NCBI GenBank assembly: GCA_963576735.1
Contig: OY755182.1
Location: 4,278,001 to 4,342,000 of the forward strand
Origin: Bedellia somnulentella
Lineage: Eukaryota; Arthropoda; Insecta; Lepidoptera; Bedelliidae
Length of the DNA stretch: 64,000 nucleotides
Direction: 5' to 3'
A program made the position numbers and the translations under genes. Within the stretch, counting starts at the first letter, position 1. Each line of letters begins with the position of its first letter. Shown piece by piece: positions 10,514-21,185 of the stretch. The notes below the pieces were generated by a model. It searched no databases. It was not told the origin of the DNA and was given only the letters and a program-made list of their open reading frames with translations.

Positions 10514-10770
10514 GTAAAACATTAAAGAACACTAACCTAACTAATTAGTCATCTATACATACATACAAACATATACTCACGCCGTTAATTCCCATTGGGT
10601 AGGCAAGACTATTGATCACCATTTTTTACGATCCTGGCAATCCTCTCTAGCTTCGTTAACATCCATCAATCGTTTCATACATGTTTTTTTATTTTTCATA
10701 CTTCGGACGCCTGCCTTTTTGAGCACACTCTCAATTGGCCTAGACGTCGCTTTTAAAACATACCCTTTTT

Positions 10771-11397
10771 AGGGTTCCGTAGCCAAATGGCAAAAACGGG
10801 ACCCTTATAGATTCGTCATGTCTGTCTGTCTGTCCGTCCGTCCGTCCGTCCGTCCGTATGTCACAGCCAGTTTATTCCGAAACTATAAGAACTACATTAT
10901 TGAAAATTGGTGCGTAGATGTATTCTGTAAACCGCATTAAGATTTTAAAATAAAATCTGAAAAAAAAACCAAAATTTTTAGGGTTCCCCATACATAGAAC
11001 TGAAACTCAAAATTTTTTTTTTCATCAAACCTATACGTGTGGGGTATCTATCAAAAGGTATTTGAAAATGATGTTGAGGTTTCTTATATCATTTTTTTCA
11101 AAACTGAATAGTTTGCGCGAGAGACTTTTTCAAAGTGCTAAAAAGTGTGTCCCCCCCCCGTAACTTCTAAAATATGGGCATGATAATACTGAAAAAAATA
11201 TATGATGTGTATTACTATACAAACTACTAACGAAAATTGGTTTGAATGAGATCTAGCCCGTAGTTCTATTTTTAAACGTCATAAATCAAATTACTTACCT
11301 AATTTGGCTCCTATGATTTTCACAAAAACGGGATTTTCTATATATATGATAGTACGGAACCCTTAGTGCGCGATCCGACTCGCACTTGGCCGGTTTT
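10771..11397 (+). mobile_element. 0.63-kb repeat ending GCACTTGGCCGGTTTT, copy 1
   Basis: It starts AGGGTTCCGTAGCCAAATGG after a T-run, has a GTCT/GTCC repeat near 10820-10858 and a C-run at 11151, and ends CGACTCGCACTTGGCCGG followed by Ts. It lies inside the left arm of the palindromic element. I recall these termini as common in lepidopteran genomes; the class is not settled by what is visible here. Confidence 0.8.
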
Positions 11398-11589
11398 ATA
11401 CTTTAAATCTATTAAGGACATAAAACTAAATAACTTTGCCTATGGAATGTATTTCTAAAATATTGTAATTTTCAAAATAATTAATAATTAAAAAGTGTCG
11501 TACCTAGATCAATCTGAGAAAGTATAGTGCGGTTCTTAGCCTCAGCTAAAATAAAAAAAAAACTGGTCTATATTTCTTCTATGCTTTTT

Positions 11590-12214
11590 AGGGTTCCGTA
11601 GCCAAATGGCAAAAACGGGACCCTTATAGATTCGTCATGTCTGTCTGTCTGTCCGTCCGTCCGTCCGTCCGTATGTCACAGCCAGTTTATTCCGAAACTA
11701 TAAGAACTACATTATTGGAAATTGGTGCGTAGATGTATTCTGTAAACCGCATTAAGATTTTAAAATAAAATCTGAAAAAAAAACCAAAATTTTTAGGGTT
11801 CCCCATACATAGAACTGAAACTCAAAATTTTTTTTTTCATCAAACCTATACGTGTGGGGTATCTATCAAAAGGTATTTAAAAATGATGTTGAGGTTTCTT
11901 ATATCATTTTTTTCAAAACTGAATAGTTTGCGCGAGAGACTTTTTCAAAGTGCTAAAATGTGTGTCCCCCCCCCGTAACTTCTAAAATATGGGCATGATA
12001 ATACTGAAAAAAATATATGATGTGTATTACTATACAAACTACTAACGAAAATTGGTTTGAATGAGATCTAGCCCGTAGTTCTATTTTTAAACGTCATAAA
12101 TCAAATTACTTACCTAATTTGGCTCCCATGATTTTCACACAAACGGGATTTTCTATATATATGATAGTACGGAACCCTTAGTGCGCGATCCGACTCGCAC
12201 TTGGCCGGTTTTTT
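11590..12214 (+). mobile_element. 0.63-kb repeat ending GCACTTGGCCGGTTTT, copy 2
   Basis: Same orientation as copy 1, differing by about half a dozen substitutions and a few GTCC units. It sits in a T-run near the centre of the palindromic element. The near-identity implies recent insertion from one source or later homogenisation. Confidence 0.8.
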
Positions 12215-12798
12215 TTTCTTTTAATTCAGCCGAGGCTAAGAACCTCACTATACTTTCTCAGTTTGATCTAGGGACCCACACTTTTTATGTATTAATTATT
12301 GTGAAAATTACATAATTTTAGATATGCCTTCCAATGTCAAAGTTGTTTAGTTTGATATCTTTAATCGATTTAAAATATAAAAAAGGTATGGTTTATAAAC
12401 GAGGTCTAGGCCAATTTGGTTCAAGTGTATTCTCTGTGGCCGTCCTCTACTAACATTACCTTCCAAATTGGCTCTTTAAATACCTTTTACCGATTTCCTA
12501 TCATCTATCTTCTCGATGTGCCCAAACTATCTCAATATTCATTTTTATATCTTACTTACAATATCTTCTTTCACACCACACCTTTTACGAATCACGTCAT
12601 TCCTCACACGGTCACATAACCTTACATTACAATTTTCAACTATATCTTTTTTTATCAGATGTCAACGAACCCTTTCACGTTGTATGCCTTAGCGACGTAT
12701 TTTCAAGTTTTAAAAGATTAAAAAGTCAGGTATCGAATTATCATGATCATGGACCAACTTTCAGGAAATCTACTTTCATATTGAGTACACCAATATTG

Positions 12799-13135
12799 AA
12801 AATATATCTGTAACTAAAAGTTATCAACTTAGTTCAAAAGTACCATTTTTAATTTAGACTCTCGCAACCAAATACTCGTTCGTTCATATTATATGGCCCT
12901 GCCCTTTTCCGCGGGCATGATGCCAGTTAATAATGGAATAATTCCGCGATTGACAAAACTTCCGCAATTTGGCCGAATATCTGGGAAGTTGGTCTGCTAT
13001 TTGGCTGAACAGTTGCACTCAACTTGTTTTATGCAATCTAAGTGAGAAACATTTGAGTATTGTTATATTAATTAGCAGTTACGACAGCTTTTCTGATTCG
13101 GGGCTTCTATTTTAATAAAAAATATACTCTTGTAA
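12799..13135. repeat. Dispersed direct repeat, copy 2 (partner at 177-530)
   Basis: Same orientation as copy 1. The central 110-120 bp differ at about one position; the flanks differ more and contain small indels. Confidence 0.8.
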
Positions 13136-14026
13136 AAAAAACATATATTTTCCATAATTTAAAACGTACTGCACACATAAAACTGTCTTGAAAGACATGG
13201 GTCTTGGAATATTGTCAGGTGATGAGTTTGTTTTTTGTGAATTGTTATGAAGTTCGTGAAGTTAGACTATCTTATCTAATAGTATTGTTTGCATTAAGTT
13301 GTAACGCTATGGACTGCAAATGTTCTTTTGTTTATTTATGTTACAAAATGGATTGATCGCCCATGTATTTAAAAAAAAAATACAATTTCAATTTATCTGT
13401 AAAGTTGAAACGGTTTTTATTTTAAAAATGGAACTTAGTATTTTATTTTCAACTCTACTTTTAGAAACAATTAACAAAGCAAGATGTAAGAGTCAATTAA
13501 AATATTGATAAAAAGTGTAAGCATTTTTTAAAACCTTACATAAATTTTGTAATTATTCGACAGAACCCAATCTGAAAACGATTTGATCATTTCAATTTAT
13601 ACCATTTATGAACAAAAGAACATTCTCAGAACATAGCGTAACAATCAAATGCAAACAATCCAATTTCCTTAAGCTTTAAATTCTTTGTATAATCATAAAA
13701 GCGGCGGTAAAACAAGGAGCTTTAAGCTTTAGTCTACACATCTGATTAGCGTGACCCAAATCAAATAATGGAGCTCTGAAAAACTCCACTCTTGTCTTTT
13801 TTATTCATTTTAATCTGCTTTGAGACCGGTTTGTTTGTGCAAACCTATTTAAGAGTTTGTCAGCCTATTCAGCTCACGGTTTTCCCTCTCTTTGTTGTAC
13901 TCGTTAAGCACAATAAGTTTTGAGTACGTTTATTGATAGGCCAATTTGTTTATTCGATAAAGAGGAAATTTGGATTGAGCAAATAGTTTGGATGAATAAG
14001 TGGATGTTATACGGTCATTTTTTAAT
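13136..14026. other. Unassigned DNA
   Basis: No coding or repeat signal recognised. Confidence 0.4.
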
Positions 14027-14350
14027 ATTGATATTATAAGAAAGACAGAAAAACGAATGTTGAGATGGTTTGGGCATTTAGAGAGGATGGATGGCAGTAA
14101 ATTGGTGAGAAAGATCTATAGAGCCAATATGGAATGTAATGTTAGTAGAGGACGAACTCGGAGGACACATTTGGAAATAGAAAATGTGCTCAAAAAGGCA
14201 GGTGTCCCAAGTATAAAAATAAAAAAGCATGTATGAAAAGATTGATGGATGTGAATTAAGCTAGAGTGCTTTTCCAGGATCGTACAAAGTGGCGATCGAT
14301 AGTCAATGCCTACCCCAATGGGAACTAACGGCGTGAGAATATGTATGTAA
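14027..14350 (+). mobile_element. RTE-like LINE, 3' fragment
   Basis: It encodes a decayed C-terminus (RMLRWFGHLERMDGSKLV, GNVSRG-like CNVSRGRTRRTH) and ends GCCTACCCCAATGGGAAC, ACGGCGTGAGAATATG and a short ATGT tail. It is 5'-truncated near the DDIVRKIEKG region. Confidence 0.85.
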
Positions 14351-14684
14351 TTGGAAAACGTAAAGAAATAAACAATTGTTGGTTATGAAGAGATCGCCTA
14401 CTGATAACTAAAAACTACCCTGAACCATACCCACGAGAACTAATACTTTATAATTAATTATATTGCATATTTTGGAAACAATATATTGTGGTTCCTTTCG
14501 TATTATCATAATAATGAAAATACAACAAGAAATTAGATAGTAAAATTATGTAAAAGAACTGCAGTGTACTGTCGGCATAGAACGGCACAACCCTATTATT
14601 TGCTGTGGTGACTTAGAATATCGGGGCGTGATTTTTGGAAGATGCGGTTGGAAACTCATCACCAACAACTCTTACGAGGGAAGT

Positions 14685-15713
14685 TCAATAAGTAGTGAGA
14701 ATGAGTTATATACATCTTGGATAGAATAATATATACTATATATAATGATAATAAAAAAAAAGAAATCCATTACCTTTTGTTTTTTAAAAATTGAAGTCAT
14801 TTGTTTTCGTCGATTCGGAAAGTTTTCTTAAAAATTGAGAAGATTTAAGTTCACGCGGTTATGAAATATCATTTCTTGATTTTTTTAGTAGGGAACAGGT
14901 AAATCAAGACTACATAAGGAACAACATAAGGAATTAATACTCCTCCATATTCTATGGTTGCGCGTTGGGTGCGAGGACGAATATCCACTAACGACGACCC
15001 ATGCACGGGACGCCCTAACGGTAAACGGTAGTCACTGAACAAATGATTAAAAAAGTTGAAATTTTTTTTTTTTGACGGGTCGTCGTGTTACTGTTCAGTG
15101 CCACTGTTATGAGGACTTATTATGCAGAACATATAAAAAAGTTGCGTGAGAAAATATGCGAGAAACGGCGGCGTTTGTTTCACCAAGATAACGCCTCCGC
15201 GCAAGAAAGAGTTGCGATGGCTGCAAATAGGAACGTTATTCCACCTTCCTGAGACGGAGCTACTAAAAATTTAGTGAGCTAGGAGGCAAACTTGCTCTAC
15301 TTTTCAGAAGCCTAGCGTTATTCCACTAGTCTGCATGCAGATGCTGTGACTTTCAGACGTCTGCATGCAGTAAAATGGAATAAGCTATTAAAGAAGCTGG
15401 CTTCGACTTGATAGAACGTCCTCCGTATTTACTGGGCCTTGTTCCCAGTTATTTCTACCTGTTTCGACAGTTAAAGGAACCTATCAGGGCCGAGAAATTT
15501 GAACAGAATTACGAAGTAATCGCCGCCGTAGATGATTTTTTAGGGCACCAGCAAGAAGTTTTTTTTTATAGTAAGGTAATTTTAGGTTTTCAAAAAGATA
15601 CACCAAGTGTACCTTACCATACCTTAAAGGTGACTACATAAAAAATAAAATAACATTCAATAAAATATTATTGCTTTATACTCACATTCTCATTTTTTAT
15701 TGAACGCCTCTAG
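14685..15713 (+). pseudogene. Decayed mariner-like element with broken transposase
   Basis: Imperfect terminal repeats (CGAGGGAAGTTCAATAAG at the left; TTATTGAACGCCTCTAG at the right) are flanked by TA. Plus-strand fragments match mariner transposase: VARWVRGRIST near 14960, FHQDNASAQERVAM near 15175 (second catalytic Asp in HQDN), and PPYLLGLVPSYFYLFRQLK near 15415, where the family's PDLAPSDFYLF has lost its Asp residues. Frames change between fragments and a family C piece is inserted. It cannot encode an active enzyme. Confidence 0.85.
15285..15387 (+). mobile_element. Family C MITE, 5'-truncated copy 3
   Basis: It holds CTACTTTTCAGAAGCCTAGC, ATTCCACTAGTCTG and TGGAATAAGCT as in the complete copies. 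The left half is missing. It is inserted inside the decayed mariner. Confidence 0.75.
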
Positions 15714-15812
15714 TAATATTTAATATTTTCCATACTCAACTTTAAAATGTTTTTCAGGAATTTATAGTTCAGAGGATTTGGATACCTTTTCTAGGGTTTT
15801 ATAGGCGTGAGT

Positions 15813-16867
15813 GATTAGTGATATTTTTCAGTACGTATTCAAAAAGAACACTGATTACCCTGTTTGAGCAAAAACATATTTTTTGCTTGGTTTATTTGTA
15901 TAGCAAATAGGTCCTCCTAAATTTCGCACTATTATTAATCATTCATTCAACAGAGGGGAAAATATTGGAACAAACCAGATTGGAAGTTACAATCATAACT
16001 TTTTTACTATACAGTGGCGCTGAAACTCCTATCATAATGTAATCATTTCAGTTGCCGTAAAAATAAAACAGCAACTCGAAACAAATTATCTGATCCCCAC
16101 GCGTACAAGACTGTCATGTGGTCCGTTCAAAATTTAAGCCATGAAAAAATAACAAACAAATTAACATTCATATTTATCATGTTATTTTAAGAACATAAAA
16201 TATGTGTTCAAATGGTTTTTTCTCATTGTCTAAAATCAGCCCGGGGTTGTGTGCCAAACGTTGTAAATGGAATAAAAACAGAAATTAAATTCAAATCACA
16301 TTCAAGTTCGCAAAACAAAACAGGCTCGGGCGAGTTTTAAACTTCTTGGCAACCGGGAGTTTGATTTAGACGGTGCAAGATAGAAGCGAAGCGATGTTTC
16401 AAGATATTCTTTACAAGTAAATAATATTTCGGCAACTTTGTTAGTTTACTAGTAAAAGAAAATAACGTCAAATTGAAGAAAAATAGCAAAAATCTAGACA
16501 GTGAAATCAAGCATCTCTGGATCAATTCCCGTTGAGAACAATAGATTTTATGATGAGTAACGAGCCAGCTACTTTTAGACCGATAACGCGCGTGGCACCC
16601 TGTATGTCTCTCTTTCGCGCAATCGGTGTTGACACAAAAACAATTTTGCCTCACTAGTGGTAATTTGATAAGGCTTTTCCTATGCTTTCAATAACGACAA
16701 ACATAATATAATGTTACCGAACATATATGGCAAATATCCTCAAATAACAAACTTGTAAAGAGATAAATTATAAGCAAACAATAAACTAAAATACAACACA
16801 TACGTAATAACAATGATTAATCAATAAATAGACAACAATCACCAGATTGTTGTGATTTTTTCCCAAC
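15813..16867. other. Unassigned DNA containing a copied donor segment
   Basis: No gene recognised. An open frame of about 100 codons at 16337-16654 (minus) has no recognisable motif. The segment 16268-16302 recurs at 16881-16915 next to a LINE insertion. Confidence 0.4.
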
Positions 16868-16880
16868 GAGTACCACCAAA

Positions 16881-17073
16881 TGGAATAAAAACTGAAATTA
16901 AATTCAAATCACATTAAGTACTAAGTACGAAGAATAAAAGAGCATGTATGAAAAGATTGATGGATGTGAATGAACCTCTCTAGGTTTGCCAGGATCGTAC
17001 AAAGTGGCGATCAATAGTCTCTGCCTACCCCAATGGGAACTAACGGCGTGAGAATATGTATGTATGTATGTAT
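16881..17073 (+). mobile_element. Chimeric LINE insertion with copied local filler
   Basis: The 13-bp direct repeat GAGTACCACCAAA at 16868-16880 and 17074-17086 brackets a composite. Positions 16881-16915 copy 16268-16302 with one mismatch; 16925-17073 is the LINE 3' end (GAAGAATAAAAGAGCATG, CCTACCCCAATGGGAAC, ATGT tail). The filler is explained by a template jump during target-primed reverse transcription. Confidence 0.85.
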
Positions 17074-17086
17074 GAGTACCACCAAA

Positions 17087-17622
17087 ATCTGTACCACGGC
17101 TACTAGGCTAAAAACGTAGTTCAAAAATCATTCTAATAGAATTCTAATCGATAATATTTGGTTCAAATAAAACAACTATTCATTATAATTTTAATAAACT
17201 TTACCTTAGTCAAATTCAACATAGTTTAAATCGACAATCAAATGTACTGTCTTTAAAACAATATTTTTTTTAATTGGTTCCGAATACTTTCCTTGTTCAT
17301 AGTAATTATCTTATTCACATGATGAATTCTTACTTCTATAGGATTATTAAGATTTCAAAGTGGGCAACACCGTTGTTTTTGTTGTTGAAGGTTATGTTTA
17401 GAATTAAATCAAAAACACAGGTAAAACGTATAAATAACAGCATATCTTCTTTTGTCAATCTAATAAGTTTCATAAGCTGTAAATATATTCCGATTTTTCT
17501 TTGATACGCCACTTCGAAGTGATTCATCTGGGGCTTTTTACTTGCTTCGATAACTGCAGCCCAAAACTTATTATTTACCTATTTTAAAGCACGATCACAT
17601 AAGCAAGGTCTCTGCCGTAAAC
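17087..17622. other. Unassigned AT-rich DNA
   Basis: Overlapping open frames of about 60-75 codons lie on both strands with no recognisable motif. Confidence 0.4.
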
Positions 17623-17636
17623 AAGCTTACTTCTCA

Positions 17637-17943
17637 TAATTTAATGTTTTTTGACATGAATTCCTCATGTGGGGATTATTACTCATAAATAAAAGATGTT
17701 ATTAAAGGAAAGAAAATTTTTAATAAAAGTGGCCGTCCGAATTAGTTAAAATTCGGAGGTAGGAAACGCAAACACTACTTGAACGTGTAAAAAAGAAACA
17801 AAGGATAGAGAAATTTCGCGCTGGATGCCAACTGACACTGTAGCTCAGTTGGCAGAGCGACGGGGGCGTATACCCGAAGGTCGCGGGTTCGAACCCCGCC
17901 AGTGTCGAAATTTTTCTTTCCTTTAATAACATCTTTTATTTAT
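17637..17943 (+). mobile_element. Family E retroposon, longest copy
   Basis: A 14-bp direct repeat AAGCTTACTTCTCA at 17623-17636 and 17944-17957 bounds a 307-bp unit. In order: an ATTCCTCATGTGGGGATTAT leader; arm 1 (about 17685-17716, ending GGAAAGAAAA); a spacer of about 115 bp; a tRNA-like cloverleaf (17834-17906); and arm 2, whose 32 bases are fully complementary to arm 1. A transcript could fold with the tRNA-like domain presented by a long stem. The tRNA-like part near the 3' end, not at the 5' head, is unlike ordinary SINEs. Confidence 0.85.
17834..17906 (+). tRNA. tRNA-like cloverleaf inside family E (anticodon loop GCGTATA)
   Basis: The acceptor stem GACACTG/CAGTGTC pairs fully, the D stem is GCTC/GAGC, and the T arm is GCGGG-TTCGAAC-CCCGC. 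A box (TAGCTCAGTTGG) and B box (GGTTCGAACCC) are good RNA polymerase III promoter matches. The anticodon arm is CGGG/CCCG with a loop containing GCGTATA, giving GTA if read as a 7-base loop, but without the conserved T before the anticodon and with one extra G. A decoding tRNA is therefore doubtful. Confidence 0.5.
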
Positions 17944-17957
17944 AAGCTTACTTCTCA

Positions 17958-19711
17958 CTCTCCACTGTCACTTTAGACAATTTGCACCAGCAAAAAACAG
18001 GTTTCACCGTAAGGGACAAAAAATCACAGTACTCGCTCTTTCTATCTTAAAGAGTTTTATAATTAGCTATCCTTTTCTTGCTCGTCGTGACGATGAGTAA
18101 TGATAGTAGAGAATAACTTTTAAAACCATTGTCTTTGATTTGATATATATAAGTATTGATATATATCTTCGAGCAAATATCTCTTACCAACAGTTGTTTT
18201 TGTACTTTTCTAAAGGCTAACTTGATCTGTTGTCTGTAATCGTACTTTTTTCTATATGCTATTATCTTTCAGATCTAATGAGTACTTATTTAAAATTTGT
18301 TTGTGATGTTTGTTACCGCAGCAATTCAGTATGCAAAGTTTTTTTGGTATTTATTAAATATTTTCATTCGATAGTAAACACCAAAATAAAAGATTGATTT
18401 GAATATTTTCCATTTAAAATGAGTAATTGTAGAGTTATGATATTTTAAAGATTGTTCAACTTTTGTACTTTATGACGTCATGGATTGATAAAATCACGTA
18501 GCGATATGCAAATGAAGCGAAGTTTTATAAAAATGTTGCTGATTGCAAAACATAATACTAATTTGTGATGTCAAATGAAAATATTACTATATTATACTAA
18601 ACAAACCTATGATTTTCGATATTTTATGAATAAACTGCAAAACCATATGTCTTTGAAACAACATTGAAGGTCAAACACTGTTACAGTTTTTTGATAAAAT
18701 AACAGTCATCTTAGCTTGAATTGATATAATTTCAAGAAAATATTGTTTATAACTATAATATCTCGAAATGGTTTTGTAATCAGTATCACTTTAGTAAAAC
18801 TTTGCATACCAAATTGTTAGCAATATTTTCATGAGCAGGTGACTTTGTAACTTTATTATTATGAAAATAAAAATAAACATTTGCAACTTCAAACAACGAA
18901 ACTGTGACTTTTTCTCTATTATTACAAACTAGCATGATATATTTTGCACAGATTTAACCTCGGCTGAAACGTCGTCCCGTGCTTACTTGTATCATAATCG
19001 CATCTTATCTTTCGAAATTAAAAAAATATATATCATTCCAGCATTATTCGATACTATTTCCTGTTGTTCCAAAAGAAATGGTTTGATACTTGGACCAATC
19101 TCCCTCCTACGGCCTGTTTGGAAAAATTCCAGCTCTAACCCATTATAAAATCTATAAAACGTGTCCAAACTAGTTGGCCGTGGTCGGTCCGGGCCGGACC
19201 CGCTGAGTTAGCATTCATCCTTTTTGTTTCTCAAATAATCTCCATCTAAATTTGGATAAATGTTTTATTTTGTTACAAATTGTTTCAGAATCCGAAAACT
19301 TCGTTATTGTAAAACTAAGTATTTTGTTAAAGGTAGGATAATGTATACTACGAGGATGTTTGGAACAAAAGAAAAATCTTTCGCTTGCTTGAACAAAATA
19401 ATACGCCTTGTTTTTTGCACCCTCCTTAGTATTTTAACCATCGAATCCTAGTTAATCATAAAACCCATTGCACCCTTAAGTAAATGAGGTGCAATAGAAG
19501 AAAACTAAATTAATAAATTTTCCATGACATCAAGCTTGTTTACAATAATTTGTTACAAATTTTCTTTACAAGTGAGTTAGAAATAGTCCTATGAAACAGG
19601 TAAGCAGTTATTCATTACAGCACTCGGTTCCTTAAAGTTCCAGGTCTAGGGTCCTCGGTTGTAATGACTCACAACACTTACTTTTATCAAAATTTATAAT
19701 TTCAGCGTTGG
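17958..19711. other. Unassigned DNA, 1.75 kb
   Basis: No coding exon, repeat family or RNA gene was recognised on either strand. It is one of the longest stretches without visible transposon sequence. Confidence 0.4.
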
Positions 19712-19734
19712 TAATAACTAATAGAAAAATAGAC

Positions 19735-20071
19735 AGCCGTGATAGCCCAGTGGGTATAACACTCGGTTATCGTGCAAACGACTAGTGTTTAAATCCTGGG
19801 TCGGGCCTACACCAATTTGTCTTTTCTAAAGACATATGTGTGGTTAATTTATCATGGTTGTTAACGGTGACGGAAAACATCGTGAGGAAACCCACATTGT
19901 ATTCGTACAAAACGGCGATAGGCCTGCCCCCTATCACGTGAGTACACTGTCCATGCAAAACGTGGGTACTCTGAACACCAGGTGACAAAGTCACGTGATG
20001 TTCAGAAGTATTAGTACCTCTGCCAACCCCTTCGGGGATATTCGGCGTGATCGTTTATGTTATGTTATGTT
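19735..20071 (+). mobile_element. Family A SINE, full length, with target duplication
   Basis: The tRNA-like head has TAGCCCAGTGGGTA (A box) and GTTTAAATCCTGGG (degenerate B box). The body (CATGGTTGTTAACGGTGA, ACGGCGATAGGCCTGCC, CACCAGGTGACAAAGTCACG) and 3' end (TCTGCCAACCCCTTCGGGG, CGGCGTGA) follow, then TTATG repeats. TAATAACTAATAG occurs at 19712-19724 and 20072-20084, with about 10 extra bases before the head. A good reference copy for the family. Confidence 0.9.
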
Positions 20072-20084
20072 TAATAACTAATAG

Positions 20085-21007
20085 ATAACTTATTAGATTT
20101 ATAATATTTAATAAATAAAACATTTGCAGATTTTTTCTGCCATCATCTTACAATGGACGCGATAAAATAAAGCATCGCAACTGTAGATTCAGTTAGCCAT
20201 TTTTGTAAGCAACGTATCGTTAACGATCGTTGTTTTTATTTCCTTTTTCATCATAGGTATTTGCAGAATTGAAAATTGTGAAGCTCCAGTTACGTTGCAA
20301 TAACGATGATCTCGCTTAAATCGTGCTTATTTTTTAAAATTATACTGTTAAAGTATTCGAATATTCAAGAAATTGTACTCAATTAAAAAAAACGGACTTT
20401 TCACTTTGCAGTTGAGAATAAATTGATTTACGCAACATTGTAATAGGGTTTTCTATTTGTGTTTGATTGTGGGTGGTAAACTTGTTTTTAAATTTACAAA
20501 TGCATGCAACGTTGAAGAAATATTTGAAATAAATCTAACGTCGCTTTGCATAGTATTAAAAACAGAAACGAAAATTAATCATGTGTGTGTCACATTTTTC
20601 ATATAAAAATTTACACATAGCAAAAAAAGAGCACGCAAATTTTGGTCCTCCCGCGCCCCCTCAACAGATATGTGTTGTATGTCACTAGATAGGTATTGTT
20701 GAGGGAAAAGGAGAAATGTATGGTGGATACCGAAACATAAAACCGAACAGAGGTATTTTATATTTATAATCGTTTTTTGAGTCAATCTTTTGATTACTTA
20801 CTGAGAAAATGCACGACCTCCTACTCAGAGAGACATGGGTTCAAAAACTATTAAATAGATTTTACAATATATATTTTTTAAACACATGTGTAGATGGATT
20901 TTAACAAGCATAGTGATAGTGAGGGAAATTCTTTTTCATACATTGTAATTCATATGTGTGTATGTGACTTGACCCATGTCCCCTTTTAAGATAGTTTCCC
21001 GCCAAAA
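20085..21007. other. Unassigned DNA
   Basis: Nothing recognised on either strand. Confidence 0.4.
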
Positions 21008-21056
21008 AGTGGTATTCAGAACACCAGGTGCTAAAAGTCACGTGATGAACAGAAAC
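21008..21056 (+). mobile_element. Family A SINE internal remnant
   Basis: TTCAGAACACCAGGTG and AGTCACGTGATGAACAGAAA match the family A core; the rest is lost. Confidence 0.55.
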
Positions 21057-21105
21057 GTTTGTAGTTTTTCACTCTTCTATGTTAATACGATTGCAATTGC
21101 CTATG

Positions 21106-21185
21106 CCTACATATATTCACGGCTATAAATCCCACAAAGGGGTAATGAAAGACAGTTTTAAAATCAGAAATTCCTCAACCACTTA
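21106..21185 (-). mobile_element. Family B 3' fragment
   Basis: TACATATATTCACGGCTATA, AGGGGTA and AGAAATTCCTCAACCACTT match the complement of the family B 3' end. Confidence 0.65.

Larger units (their letters stand above)
10737..12412. mobile_element. Palindromic (long-TIR) element carrying two nested elements
   Basis: Both ends read GGCCTAGAC inward and continue as near-complementary arms of roughly 200 bp: 10737-10770 plus 11398-11550 against 12215-12412. Subtracting the two nested 0.63-kb elements leaves about 425 bp, almost all inverted repeat. It is flanked by AATT on both sides. It has no coding capacity. The superfamily is unknown. Confidence 0.8.
10555..12626 (-). mobile_element. RTE-like LINE fragment split by a nested insertion
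   Basis: Two pieces, 10555-10736 and 12413-12626, join into one minus-strand LINE 3' fragment. The left piece has the ATGT tail, CCATTGGGTAGGC and CTTTTTGAGCACACTCTCAA; the right piece resumes at ATTTGGTTCAAG and runs to ACATAACCTTACATTAC. An AATT at both junctions (10733-10736, 12413-12416) is the likely duplicated target of the intervening element. Confidence 0.85.
14563..15812 (+). mobile_element. Family B element interrupted by a mariner
   Basis: The 5' part is 14563-14682 (CTGTCGGCATAGAACGGCAC, GATGCGGTTGGAAACTCATC) and the 3' part is 15716-15812 (TTCCATACTCAACTTTAAAA, ending ATAGGCGTGAG). The two parts join at the family's CAACCTTTATTTT block with TA on both sides, the expected mariner target. 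Confidence 0.8.

Noticed and set aside
10820..10860. GTCT/GTCC runs (also near 33810, 47145, 54980, 57300) as CRISPR-like or satellite arrays
   Set aside because: They are 4-bp microsatellites inside known repeat families, with no unique spacers.
16337..16654. A 105-codon minus-strand open frame with several Cys residues
   Set aside because: No motif or spacing pattern recognised and no neighbouring exon; length is compatible with chance in this window.
17720..17932. A 70-codon minus-strand open frame with LAGFEPATFG
   Set aside because: It is the antisense translation of the tRNA-like B box in family E, a familiar artefact of tRNA genes, not a protein.
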